DNA of 64,000 nt from Paralvinella palmiformis (Eukaryota; Annelida; Polychaeta; Terebellida; Alvinellidae), in contig JAODUP010000556.1 in assembly GCA_025642065.1 (NCBI GenBank), forward strand, positions 206,001 through 270,000. Reading direction: 5' to 3'. Below are positions 30,601-36,199 of this stretch, piece after piece. Below the pieces are notes generated by a model, which ran no database searches, was not told the DNA's origin, and worked only from the letters and a program-made list of their open reading frames with translations. Numbering within the stretch: the first letter of the stretch is position 1; every line of letters begins with the position of its first letter. Position numbers and translations under genes: made by a program.

Positions 30601-30749
30601 CAGTTGTGAGTTGAAATGCATAACAAATTGACGAAATAGCGATCTTACCGTAATTCATTCTTCTCCTCTAAACTCATACTAGCCACATTTTCTGGTTCAC
30701 ATAAAAACATAAGTATTATAACGAGCTGTACATATTGATAACTCTTCAT
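731..30749 (-). CDS. EDEM3: EDEM3-type ER degradation-enhancing alpha-mannosidase-like protein (15 exons, 3' end off window)
   Basis: GH47-family ER lumen protein; EDEM3 orthologues trim mannose from misfolded glycoproteins and route them to ERAD. Coding exons in gene order: 30649-30749, 20726-20771, 14760-14860, 13276-13315, 12347-12459, 10466-10619, 9995-10129, 9370-9475, 8841-8938, 5811-5936, 5293-5376, 5024-5107, 1501-1625, 1033-1195, 731-885. All junctions are GT-AG and phases agree (1631 nt, 543 codons plus 2 nt). Visible landmarks: hydrophobic N-terminus (residues 6-17), ETNIR with Glu127, CTACAGT at 206-212, [10 protein letters not shown] with Asp274, PLRPE with Glu386, and FTTEAH at 470-475, the Thr472 position that binds calcium in GH47 enzymes. 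[23 protein letters not shown] and TTEAHLLPL fit EDEM3 better than EDEM1 or EDEM2. The human protein is about 930 residues, so the protease-associated domain and tail should lie left of position 1. Orthology is inferred from motif memory, not from a search. Confidence 0.94.
1033..1195 (-). CDS. EDEM3: EDEM3 exon 14: end of GH47 domain
   Basis: Encodes Gln438 (split) to Lys492, including [18 protein letters not shown] and [15 protein letters not shown]. Thr472 in TTEAH is the calcium-binding position of GH47 enzymes. Vertebrate EDEM proteins read D/ERM(D/E)SFFLAE here, so QMDSYVLAE is a mild departure. The acceptor is TTTTAG and the donor GTATTT, followed by a (GT)n tract. Confidence 0.94.
1225..1415 (-). 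mobile_element. tRNA-derived SINE, family B
   Basis: Read on the minus strand it starts GGGGCGCCTCCGTGGTCTAG (A-box-like) with ATTCGAATCTCGGC as the B-box, and ends with TTTTGTGCACAAAAGTGGCCGTAAAACATCAATCA-type tail sequence on that strand. Imperfect 13-bp flanking duplications (about 1212-1224 and 1416-1428). Sits in EDEM3 intron 13. Confidence 0.85.
1501..1625 (-). CDS. EDEM3: EDEM3 exon 13
   Basis: Encodes residues 397-437 plus two bases: [20 protein letters not shown], then [20 protein letters not shown] and D. The RV.CGFAA.KDV.TG.HED block is diagnostic of EDEM3. The acceptor is TTTCAG and the donor GTAAGT. Confidence 0.95.
1724..1776. repeat. (GT)n(AT)n microsatellite
   Basis: A GT/TG tract runs into about 16 AT units directly beside the MITE at 1801. 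Confidence 0.95.
1801..2256. mobile_element. MITE with 13-bp terminal inverted repeats
   Basis: Ends are AATAGACAATTTC (1801-1813) and GAAATTGTCTATT (2244-2256), a perfect 13-bp inverted repeat, each followed inward by a GC-rich stretch unlike the AT-rich interior. No open frame. The right 75 bp resembles 51200-51287. It lies in EDEM3 intron 12. Superfamily not identified. Confidence 0.65.
2257..5023. other. EDEM3 intron 12, remainder
   Basis: AT-rich intron. It holds a G-run near 3892, a 10-bp inverted repeat (GGGAGGTGAA, 4203-4212 and 4223-4232) and a CA/CC-rich patch at 4630-4730 that yields a spurious Pro-rich open frame. No further exon recognised. Confidence 0.6.
5024..5107 (-). CDS. 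EDEM3: EDEM3 exon 12: PLRPE catalytic motif
   Basis: Encodes residues 369-396: [20 protein letters not shown] then ESTYFLYK. Glu386 and Glu389 lie in the PLRPE..EST motif that holds the catalytic base of GH47. Nearly every residue matches vertebrate EDEM3. The acceptor is TTACAG and the donor GTACTG, phase 0 at both ends. Confidence 0.96.
5140..5172. repeat. (CA)n microsatellite
   Basis: About 16 CA units with one CG interruption, in the 185-bp intron 11 of EDEM3. Confidence 0.95.
5293..5376 (-). CDS. EDEM3: EDEM3 exon 11
   Basis: Encodes residues 341-368: [20 protein letters not shown] then QRHNFLPE. The [20 protein letters not shown] pattern is specific to EDEM3. The acceptor is TTTCAG, the donor GTTTGC, phase 0 at both ends. 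Confidence 0.95.
5615..5650. repeat. (AATC)n microsatellite
   Basis: About nine tetranucleotide units in EDEM3 intron 10. Confidence 0.95.
5811..5936 (-). CDS. EDEM3: EDEM3 exon 10
   Basis: Encodes residues 299-340: [20 protein letters not shown] then [20 protein letters not shown] and LL. The conserved MDALLAF.PGLQ block is present; the exon ends after Leu340 in phase 0. The acceptor is TTCCAG and the donor GTAAAT. Confidence 0.94.
6051..6212 (-). mobile_element. tRNA-derived SINE, family B, with 12-bp target duplication
   Basis: Same tail (TGTTTTACGGCCACTTTTGT on plus) and GGAGGCGCC head as the 1225 copy. Flanked by exact GACTCCCTTGGG duplications at 6039-6050 and 6213-6224. It inserted into another tRNA-like element that continues at 6225-6320. 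Confidence 0.9.
6225..6320 (-). mobile_element. tRNA-like SINE fragment, family C
   Basis: Contains GGATTTGAACCCTCAAC (B-box-like on the minus strand) and the ATCCCACAAACACAGGC block seen again at 21040-21115 and, more loosely, at 56065-56130. Interrupted on its left by the family B SINE. Confidence 0.55.
6709..7445 (-). pseudogene. pogo/Tigger-like DNA transposon remnant
   Basis: The left end reads CCGTATATACTTGAATATAAG, a widespread transposon terminus; an imperfect inverted counterpart (GTGTGACTTATAAAAGAGTG) is near 7417-7437. Minus-strand frames near 7095-6850 read [20 protein letters not shown] then [18 protein letters not shown], resembling the end of DDE_1 (pogo/Tigger) transposases. 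Truncated and broken. Within EDEM3 intron 9. Confidence 0.5.
7575..7680. repeat. Two-copy tandem duplication
   Basis: AGTGTCACAGCCTGTATTTG occurs at about 7582 and 7636 with flanking similarity, a unit of about 54 bp. Confidence 0.8.
7895..7988. repeat. 16-bp minisatellite
   Basis: About 5.8 copies of ATGGGATGTCTTGGGT with scattered substitutions, in EDEM3 intron 9. Confidence 0.9.
8280..8348. repeat. Perfect 16-bp inverted repeat (69-nt hairpin)
   Basis: CCGGCCATTAAGCCGA (8280-8295) and its exact reverse complement (8333-8348) are separated by 37 nt. It is GC-rich in an AT-rich intron. It could be a miniature foldback element or an intronic hairpin; no arms beyond 16 bp. Confidence 0.85.
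8841..8938 (-). CDS. EDEM3: EDEM3 exon 9: [10 protein letters not shown] catalytic motif
   Basis: Encodes Asp266 (split) to Lys298: [20 protein letters not shown] then [13 protein letters not shown]. Asp274 and Glu278 lie in the active-site motif shared by class I mannosidases. The acceptor is TTTCAG and the donor GTATGT. Confidence 0.95.
9370..9475 (-). CDS. EDEM3: EDEM3 exon 8
   Basis: Encodes residues 231-265 plus one base: [20 protein letters not shown] then [15 protein letters not shown]. The LVG..INI..G.WV pattern is typical of GH47/EDEM proteins. The acceptor is TTTCAG and the donor GTAAGA. Confidence 0.94.
9571..9685 (-). mobile_element. tRNA-like SINE fragment, family B-related
   Basis: Contains GGGGTTTGAACCCAGG (B-box) and a GGTAGCACAG/TGGAGGC head on the minus strand, with the CCAAGGCGAAG body. 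Lies in EDEM3 intron 7. Confidence 0.65.
9722..10029. repeat. Minisatellite of the EDEM3 exon 7 splice-donor junction (six copies)
   Basis: Copies begin with CTCAAAT at 9734, 9789, 9844, 9892, 9947 and 9995, a unit of 55 bp with a 48-bp variant lacking 7 bp. Each unit equals the last 35 nt of exon 7 plus about 20 nt of intron, so each carries a GAG|GTGTGTATATG donor on the minus strand. The copy at 9995 is the functional exon end. Confidence 0.93.
9995..10129 (-). CDS. EDEM3: EDEM3 exon 7: CTACAGT motif; end amplified in a minisatellite
   Basis: Encodes residues 186-230: [10 protein letters not shown] to [11 protein letters not shown], with [14 protein letters not shown] in the middle (Cys206, Cys209). 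EDEM3 has CTACAGT where EDEM1 has CTAGAGS. The acceptor is CAACAG. The donor GAG|GTGTGT lies inside a tandem repeat: the last 35 nt of this exon and about 20 nt of intron are repeated five more times to the left (9722-9994). Confidence 0.93.
10466..10619 (-). CDS. EDEM3: EDEM3 exon 6
   Basis: Encodes Gly134 (completed) to Arg185: [13 protein letters not shown], then [20 protein letters not shown] and [13 protein letters not shown]. The LLPAF.T.TG.PYPR motif is conserved in EDEM1 and EDEM3. The acceptor is TTCTAG, the donor GTTAGC, and it ends in phase 0. Confidence 0.94.
12018..12049. repeat. (TA)n microsatellite
   Basis: About 16 TA units in EDEM3 intron 5. Confidence 0.95.
12347..12459 (-). 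CDS. EDEM3: EDEM3 exon 5: carries a predicted catalytic glutamate
   Basis: Encodes residues 97-133 plus two bases of Gly134. It begins [12 protein letters not shown] and ends [12 protein letters not shown]; Glu127 in FETNIR corresponds to the general-acid glutamate of GH47 enzymes. The acceptor is GGTAG and the donor GTGAGC. An (AT)n tract (12479-12514) lies just upstream of the acceptor. Confidence 0.93.
12479..12514. repeat. (AT)n microsatellite
   Basis: About 18 AT units, 20 bp from the acceptor of EDEM3 exon 5. Confidence 0.95.
13276..13315 (-). CDS. EDEM3: EDEM3 exon 4
   Basis: A 40-nt exon encoding [14 protein letters not shown] (83-96), the GH47 'LID(S/T)LDTL' motif. The acceptor is TTGCAG, the donor GTAAGT, and it ends in phase 0. 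Confidence 0.93.
13694..13732. repeat. (CA)n(TA)n microsatellite
   Basis: A CA tract followed by TA, with another CA tract at 13758-13774. Confidence 0.95.
14683..14729. repeat. Interrupted (GT)n microsatellite
   Basis: Two GT tracts split by TATTAT, 30 bp past the donor of EDEM3 exon 3. Confidence 0.95.
14760..14860 (-). CDS. EDEM3: EDEM3 exon 3
   Basis: Encodes residues 50-82 plus two bases: [20 protein letters not shown], then [13 protein letters not shown]. The PADEL.PL.C motif is a GH47/EDEM hallmark; Cys63 sits at the conserved N-terminal cysteine of EDEM proteins. The donor is GTTAGT. A degenerate GT tract (14683-14729) lies about 30 bp beyond the donor. Confidence 0.93.
14893..14950. 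repeat. (AT)n microsatellite, longest in the window
   Basis: About 28 uninterrupted AT units, 30 bp upstream of the exon 3 acceptor of EDEM3. Confidence 0.95.
15573..15614. repeat. (AT)n microsatellite
   Basis: About 20 AT units in EDEM3 intron 2, with CA and GA tracts following at 15643-15674. Confidence 0.95.
16394..16451 (-). mobile_element. 5'-truncated family B SINE with 12-bp target duplication
   Basis: Only the 58-bp tail is present (TGTTTTACGCCCAATTTTGT to GGCTAAATGGGA). Exact TGTCGGAGAGAG duplications flank it at 16382-16393 and 16452-16463, showing a truncated insertion. Confidence 0.9.
16762..16885 (-). mobile_element. tRNA-derived SINE, family B (decayed)
   Basis: Matches the family B tail and body (GATTGATGTTTTACGGAC, AACACGCTACCAATTGGACC) with an internal deletion of the B-box region. 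Confidence 0.8.
16920..17545 (+). repeat. Dispersed repeat, inverted copy at 45640-46240
   Basis: About 620 bp matches, on the opposite strand, 45640-46240: shared blocks include ACACAGAGGATCAAGGA, ATGTGCTTTTATTTA, AGAGAGTATTTG, CACGTGACCAT, CAGCTCACCAAAAT and TTTCTGCTGAAAATCGGTCC. Probably an unclassified transposon. The plus-strand open frame at 17197-17427 lies inside it and has no recognised match. Confidence 0.8.
18005..18745 (+). pseudogene. CR1/L2-like LINE, 3' end of the reverse transcriptase ORF
   Basis: Frames read [37 protein letters not shown] and [18 protein letters not shown], then after frame breaks [20 protein letters not shown] and [12 protein letters not shown]. This is the C-terminal region of CR1/L2-group polyproteins. 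The GGCGCTTTATTAAATATACA tail near 18700 is the LINE 3' end. Dead copy in EDEM3 intron 2. Confidence 0.85.
19833..20122. mobile_element. hAT-like MITE (CAGGGTTC ends)
   Basis: Starts CAGGGTTCATACTC and ends GTGCGAACCCTG; both sides are filled with inverted copies of TTCCAGGACTTTCCAGGACC. Such CAGGGTTCGCACAGGTCCTG termini occur in many animal non-autonomous DNA elements. No clear 8-bp duplication. In EDEM3 intron 2. Confidence 0.7.
20726..20771 (-). CDS. EDEM3: EDEM3 exon 2
   Basis: A 46-nt exon encoding Arg34 (split) and [15 protein letters not shown] (35-49), the first GH47 helix. The acceptor is TTACAG and the donor GTAAG; it ends in phase 0. It is too short to appear as an open frame alone, but both splice sites and the family match define it. 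Confidence 0.9.
21035..21115 (-). mobile_element. tRNA-like SINE fragment, family C
   Basis: ATCCCACAAACACAGACATA and GATTTGAACCCACAACC match the element at 6225-6320. In EDEM3 intron 1. Confidence 0.5.
22824..23051. repeat. 38-bp minisatellite, six copies
   Basis: GATGTGTATATCACAGTACA followed by TCTAGCACATCTCAAGAG, repeated six times with variants (CACCTGAAGAG in copies 2 and 5). In EDEM3 intron 1. Confidence 0.95.
23052..25004. other. EDEM3 intron 1 segment, nothing assigned
   Basis: AT-rich. A short open pair of frames at 24418-24669 overlaps on both strands and matches nothing I recognise. No repeat boundary seen. Confidence 0.5.
25204..25800 (+). pseudogene. RNase H domain fragment of a non-LTR retrotransposon
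   Basis: Frames read [14 protein letters not shown], then after a shift [20 protein letters not shown] and [15 protein letters not shown]. The DS.....I...L..RG..V.L.WVPSH....GN..AD.LA pattern is the RNase H domain carried by some LINE clades. Truncated on both sides and frameshifted. Confidence 0.8.
25808..26006 (+). mobile_element. tRNA-derived SINE, family D
   Basis: A-box-like TGGACTAGTGGATAAGAG and B-box GGAGGTTCAAATCCCAGCC, then ACCCTGGCAAGGTTTTTCTC and AACTGCCATTTTGCCTATTA. The same body and order recur on the minus strand at 61523-61785. Confidence 0.8.
26640..26796 (-). mobile_element. hAT element end, same family as 29311-30167
   Basis: On the minus strand it begins CAAGGTTGGCCAAAAGCTGG and CTAATACTCGTATTAGC, matching the left end of the 29311 element. 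The other end was not found. Confidence 0.6.
27810..28035 (+). pseudogene. LINE 3'-end fragment
   Basis: A broken plus-strand frame reads [24 protein letters not shown]-like sequence, typical of the C-terminal tail of CR1/Jockey-group LINEs. In EDEM3 intron 1. Confidence 0.55.
29311..30167 (+). mobile_element. hAT element with exact 8-bp target duplication and BED-finger remnant
   Basis: Starts CAGGGTTGGTCAAAAGCC and ends AAAGTTACCAACCCTG, a perfect 10-bp inverted repeat. TTTAAGGC occurs on both sides (29303-29310 and 30168-30175). An internal frame encodes a BED-type zinc finger. At 857 bp it is an internal-deletion derivative of an autonomous hAT. In EDEM3 intron 1, on its antisense strand. 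Confidence 0.92.
29694..29964 (+). pseudogene. BED-type zinc-finger N-terminus of a hAT transposase
   Basis: Reads [20 protein letters not shown], then [15 protein letters not shown], an in-frame TGA, then [19 protein letters not shown]...Y/F, C..C, and H....C spacing fits the BED finger that opens many hAT transposases. The TGA sits where the family has Arg, so CGA to TGA decay is likely. No transposase core follows. Confidence 0.75.
30649..30749 (-). CDS. EDEM3: EDEM3 exon 1: start codon and signal peptide
   Basis: Starts at ATG 30749 and encodes residues 1-33. A hydrophobic stretch ([12 protein letters not shown]) is a good signal peptide; MSLEEKNEL follows, the usual start of the EDEM3 mature region. 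The donor GTAAGA lies at 30643-30648 on the minus strand; the split Arg codon (phase 2) completes in exon 2. The next upstream in-frame context shows no better start. Confidence 0.9.
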
Positions 30750-30900
30750 TTTGACAGAAATTACAATATTTACAAGGAAATGAAATAACATAAACAAGGC
30801 AGACGTAAACCACAGGAAGTCATCTTGTCAACGTAATCTCGCTTCTCCGCGACGTGGCAACGAGATTTCAGTCTACCTGACTTAAATCGGAACTAAAATA
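30750..30900 (-). promoter_or_regulatory. EDEM3 5' UTR/proximal promoter with UPRE-like site
   Basis: The sequence upstream of the start codon becomes locally CpG-rich at 30828-30860. It contains GACGTGG on the plus strand (30851-30857), about 102 bp before the ATG. That matches seven of eight positions of the UPRE (TGACGTGG) bound by XBP1; EDEM genes are known IRE1-XBP1 targets. No TATA box is evident. The site assignment is inference from one short motif. Confidence 0.4.
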
Positions 30901-30918
30901 TTTCGTAACCAAATCCCC

Positions 30919-30929
<11 letters not shown>

Positions 30930-30952
<23 letters not shown>
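30930..30952. repeat. (CT)n(CA)n microsatellite
   Basis: CT tract then CA tract just upstream of the EDEM3 promoter region. Confidence 0.95.
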
Positions 30953-30955
<3 letters not shown>

Positions 30956-31118
30956 TTACGAGGGGATCTCGCAATTCCATATGCAGTGGCGCATCCACGG
31001 GGGGGGGGGAGGAACCCTACTATTTGGCGACATAATAAATAGTACTAGTACTGCGAATTTGTCGTTCTTAAATAACCACACATTGAGTATTGGGTAATGT
31101 GTGTCTGATAGCATTATT

Positions 31119-31185
31119 ATTTAACAGACAAATCACAATTATACTTCGTATAAAATGAAGTATAGTTGTGATTTATCTGTTAAAT
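31119..31185. repeat. 29-bp near-perfect inverted repeat with 9-nt loop
   Basis: The arms 31119-31147 and 31157-31185 pair over 29 bp with two mismatches that become G-U pairs in one strand's RNA. The loop is GTATAAAAT. It lies about 370 bp upstream of the EDEM3 start codon and next to the hAT transposase pseudogene. Confidence 0.85.
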
Positions 31186-31279
31186 ACAAACTTAATTCGT
31201 TAGTACATTTTTGGCAATTTTCCCAAGAGGCAAACATTTCCTGGAGCTTGCACTCAAACAATATTGCCACAAAACTCGT

Positions 31280-32290
31280 CACGAGAAACTTAAATGTTTG
31301 TGCAAGACACACTAGGCTGAAAGACATTCTTGTTTGGAAACATTTGGTGAGCTTTATGAACACGTGGTCAGTTGCCTTGATGCTATGATTAATCCACATG
31401 TTTGTCCAGAGGTTAATGAAAGTCGTTGGAATTGGGATACTGAAACCAAGACTACGGCTCGTGGTTTGAAAAGTAGAGTGCAGAGTTTTGGAGTTATTGT
31501 TGGCTTCATAGTGTGGTATTTGTCACCACAAGCTGACAATAGTATTGAAGAATAGTTTGGATTATTTAAAAGGTTTGTCAGCTAAACTACAAAGAATAGA
31601 TATTGAGGTCTTTGAGGCATACACAATGATTGACAATATCAAATCAGAGATTCAATGTTTGAGTGATGAGATTGATGTAGAATTCCAGAGATGGTACGAC
31701 GAAGCAGAGCAGTTGGCTTCTTATATAGGTACTGAAGAGGAAATGTCAAAGGTTCCAAGAGTTCAATGCAAAAGGTCGAATGTACCTAAGGAAACAACTC
31801 TTTTTTTTATTACAAGAGATTAAGTAACGTTCCTTTTATTGATATCTTACTACAACAGTTGTAGAACCGTTTCTTTTTAGACAACAGCCGGCCAGTGAGT
31901 GCTTTGCTGAACCTAATACCATATTTAATAGTCAAACTAGGGATGCCCCCCCCCCCCAAGATAAATTTGAATCCTGTCATGATGACCTGCGAACTCCGAG
32001 GTTATTAGATAACGAGGTATCTGGATCGTTCAATGGGTGGTCCAGGTAGTCAGACGGCGCCGATTTACCTGATACTTTGATGAAATCCCTAGTATTAGCA
32101 GGTCCAGATTCCTTTCCGAACATTCGAATTTTACTGGTATTAGGATGTACTTTGCCTGTCACATCTGAGGCAGCAGAACATAATTTATCTGTGTTGAGGC
32201 TAATCGAAAGCCCTTTGAGGAGCCGGATGGCTGACACAAGGTTTTCTGCTTTAACATTAATGAAAATACATTATAGTAAATACATCGATT
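31280..32290 (+). pseudogene. hAT-superfamily transposase pseudogene (ZMYM1/THAP12-like type)
   Basis: Plus-strand pieces in order: CARHTRLKDILVWKH; FGELYEHVVSCLDAMINPHV; WNWDTETKTTARGLKSRVQS; EVFEAYTMIDNIKSEI; VEFQRWYDEAEQLASYIGTE; VQCKRSNVPKET; then FPNIRILLVLGCTLPVTSEA and SVLRLIESPLRSRM, the hAT C-terminal dimerisation domain. Several frameshifts and a stop break it, and the N-terminal part is missing. The family call rests on the order of these motifs. Confidence 0.75.
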
Positions 32291-32329
32291 AAAAATGCAG
32301 ATATGTTAATTAAAGAACACGTACCCTAG

Positions 32330-33950
32330 ACGTTTGCTGAAGGCCAGCCTTTTCGACTAACTGATGTAGATTTCCATGAATTTCTCATAAATTATTGTCT
32401 TCACACACTAATTGTTCCAATTACTAAGATAATAAATTTATCACTAAGCTCCGGAGTGTTCCCTTTTAATTTTAAACATGCCCATGTAATCCCTCTTCTT
32501 AGGAAATCATCTTTACCAGTCAATGACCTAAACAGTTATAGATCTATTTCTAATCTATCATTAATATCTAAAGTATTACAAAAGCCGTATCCTGTCATTT
32601 GAACATTCACTTAAACTGTAATCACGTGACTAATGTTTTCAGTCTGCTTACAAACAATTTCACTCTACAGAAACAGCTGTACTAAAAGTTCAAAACGACA
32701 TATCACTAAACATAGATACAGGAAAGGTCACAACAGTAACACTATTAGATTTATCGGCAGCCTTTGACACCGTTGATTATTCTGTTCTTCTAGATCGCCT
32801 CTCTGATTGGCATGGCATGTCAGGCACAGGACTTACCTGGATCCGCTCATTGTTAATAAATAGGTTTCAATCGATAAAAATTAGTTCCTTTGTCTTGCGG
32901 TGTTCCCCACTGCTCTCTTCTTGGACCGCTGCTGTTTACTCTGTATGCTACACCACTAAGCTCTTTTGTTCACAGCCACACATTAGACCATCATTTATGT
33001 GCAGATGACACCCAATTATACATATCTTTATCTGAAGCAGACACTGATCTTTGCCTTAAACAACTTATTGACTGTCTCGGTGATATCTCTGACTGGATGA
33101 CAAATAATAGACTTATGCTAATTGCCAACAAAACAAATTTCATCATTATAGGTACATCCAGACAACGCAACAAACTTGCTCATTTCTTCCCTACAGACAT
33201 CCTTAGTCATAGTATCACACCATCAGATACTGTACGTAATACTGATGTTACATTTGATAACGATTTTAATTTCAGAAAACATATTTCTCTGACATGTCGC
33301 TCTTGCTTCTACCATATTCGTGAACTTCGCCGTGTTCGGTGCTATATTTCTCTTTCAGTTGCCAAAAACCATTTCTACACCACTCATTACTAGTAGGCTT
33401 GATTATTGCAACTATATTCTTTATAACATTGCATCTAAGGATATTCTTAAACTTCAATGTGCTCCGAAATGCTTAGCTAGGGTTGTCACACGGTCTCCTA
33501 GGTTTCCCCATTCTGTCCCACTTCTGAAATCTCTTCACTGACTCCCTGTTCAATCTTGCATCTTTTTCAAACTCTCTACTATTGCCTATCAAACTCTTTC
33601 ATTCATATGATTTTCACTTGTTGTCTGTTCTCATGGTTAAAACTCATGCTGGGACTCGTGCTTTTTCAGTCGCTGTCCCTACCCTTTGTAATTTAATCTC
33701 TGAACATGTTAAGTCGTCAAATAGCATAGATTTTTCCGTCACCATTTGAAAATCACCTTTTCAGACTCGCTTATCCTTCCTAAGTTTCCTTACCATCTAA
33801 TCATTGTCGATGAACTTTGCATCGTACCCGAACTATGAGTTTGCCCAACCCCTCCACTAGGTGCGCCACTGAGCTCGATTCTTTTCGAGGATATTGGCGC
33901 TATAGAAGTTTTGTAATTATTATAATAATTATTATAATTATGCACCTTAT
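32330..33950 (+). pseudogene. CR1/L2-like LINE, reverse transcriptase pseudogene
   Basis: Broken frames contain LSSGVFPFNFKHAHVIPLLR, DLNSYRSISNLSLISKVL, TIRFI/LLDLSAAFDTVD-type sequence near 32740, GPLLFTLYATPLSS, DDTQLYISL and ITSRLDYCNYILYNIASKDI. The catalytic box is HLCADD where active elements have YADD. The 3' end is GGCGCTATAGAAGTTTTGTA at about 33895. It follows the hAT pseudogene directly. Confidence 0.85.
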
Positions 33951-35429
33951 TAAATATTTTAGTGACATAATGCGCAATATGCCACATTATAACTGGGGAC
34001 ACTTTCATGTTTCTAGTAACAAATCGAGTAACCCCCAATAATCCTAACAATCTCTATCAGGGTTAGACCGATCACAAGACCAAGGTAAGCGATTACGATT
34101 ACAATTACTTGAGAATACCATGATTACAATCATGATTAAAATGCATATAACACAAACATGAATGTGATTCTTAATCAAAATTTACTCAGCTACATGTATA
34201 ATATCGATATAAACATGCTACAATGTTTACATGTTGCTTTGTAAGAACAAGACCCACTTTCTGCTATGCTCTTGAAATGAAAATATACAAAAGACTTTGA
34301 TGCCATTGTATGACGTTAATTTTATTTTAATGTTTCTGAGATAAATATTCACCATAGAGCAAAGGAGCAAGTAATCCATTTGACATGAATGCCCACGTAT
34401 TTATAGAGATAAGTGAGATTAGTTCAAACTGAGATTAGTGCAAACAATATCAAAGGAATTGTTTGAATATATATTTAGTAACGAAATACATCATGTGTGG
34501 TGTGACTATAGTCAGGTATGGTCTATATAATAAATAGGATAATTAGAATATAGTCAAACCCCCAACTCCGACCCCCTCTCTAACTTGACCACCTCTGTAA
34601 ATAGACCACTTTTCAGTATGAAATTATTGCTATGCTTTAACATTGTATTTTTCTTCTATAACTTGACCACATCACAACTCCGTACTTCACCCTTTGATCT
34701 CCGTCTAATGCCCAAATTGTCATCCCGTATGTCGATCGGGGGCCAGAATGTAGCCTTGTTTATGTTCACTATCGCATGCGTTAAGTTAATTGGCTGATTG
34801 TCATCCAATTGATGGCCAATCAAGATCATTTGCAGCTCTAGTTAAAACGATGACGTCAGAAAGAAGCCATGCACGATTGCTGGCTGTGTGACTAACTTGG
34901 GCTTAATCATGTGAAAAGAACACGAGTTAATCTGAAATGTCTGTTTATATGACTTATAATAGCGCCAACATCTGAAGCAGTGTTTAAACACATTTTCCTT
35001 TCATGATCATAGAACAAATAAACTGACAAATCATCATGTGTATAAATATGACAGCAGTCCGTCTCCATGTAAATCAGTTATATTGTTATCTTTTACCTTA
35101 CATACCAAACTATATCTCTGGCATGATTCTTCTTCACCCTTCGCTCCTCCTGGAACATAAGTCATTGACAACAGTCTTCCAAAGTCTTCTATCCTGGGCT
35201 TTCTTTCCAGCTGTAAGCTGTCCTCTTTATGTCTGTCATGAGATCCCTTCTCCACGTATTTCTTCGGCGTCCTTTTTCTCTTTCCCTGTGGATTCCATGT
35301 TAGGGCCTGCCTGGTGATAGTTGATGCTGGTTTCCGGAGTGTGTGACCAATCCACCCCCATCATCACCTTCTGATCTCATCTCCAACATTCTGTTGGTGT
35401 GTTTTCTCCCACAAGTCGCTGTTACTGAT

Positions 35430-36195
35430 GGTGTTTGGTCAGCGAATTTGGAGGAATCCTCTCAGAAAGTTATTAATAAAGGTCTGTAATTTCTTCTTGG
35501 TGGTGTTAGTTGTCCTCCATGTCTCTGCTCCATACAGTAGTACATACTTCACATTGGAGTTAAACAGGCGTATCGTTGTGTGTAGTGACAACACTTTGGA
35601 GCTCCAGATGTTCTTGAGCTGTATAAATGTTCCTCTAGCCTTGCCAATCCTTGCCTTAACATCCGCATCTGTACCACCATGTTTATCAATAATAATACCC
35701 AGATACGTGAAGGTCTCTATCTCGTCAATTTCATTTCCTTCCAGTTTGGCTGATTCCATTTGCATTTATATATATTTAATCCCACACATGAAGAGATGGC
35801 TGCCAGTTCACTTGTCTTCTCCTGAATATGTGGGACAACAGTGCTAGGTCATCGGCAAAGTCCAGGTCTTCAAGTTGCGTATTTAGTGTCCACTGGATTC
35901 CATTTCTTCTCTGCTTTGTGCATATCTTCATAATCCAGTCGATGACCAGAAGGAAGAGAAATGGGGACAGCAAGCAACCTTGTCTAACTCCAGACTTCAC
36001 TTAGAAATGCTTCGTTAGTTGTCCACTATGTATTACTCTGCAGCCAGTTCCTTCATAGCTCTTCTTAATCAAGCTTACCAACTTGGTCGGTATGCTGTAA
36101 TGTTTTAGCAGTTTCCATAGTGTATCCCTGTTTATGCTGTCAAACGCCTTTTCGTAGTCAACAAAGTTGATGTAAAGTGGGGCATCAGTGAACAC
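35430..36195 (-). pseudogene. Reverse transcriptase, C-terminal half, of the RTE-like element
   Basis: Reads PLYINFVDYEKAFDSINRDT, SGVRQGCLLSPFLFLLVIDW, DLDFADDLALLSH, then ETFTYLGIIIDKHGGTDADV and YVLLYGAETWRTT. The FADD box is intact. Frame breaks at about 36001 and between 35776 and 35765, and the end past 35430 is decayed. Confidence 0.85.
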
Positions 36196-36199
36196 AGAC

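Noticed and set aside
30983..33873. CAGTGGCGCATCCACGGG at 30983 paired with CCACTAGGTGCGCCACTG at 33856 as ends of one hAT element
   Set aside because: The flanks do not match (TCCATATG and AGCTCGAT), and the right motif is part of the LINE 3' untranslated region.
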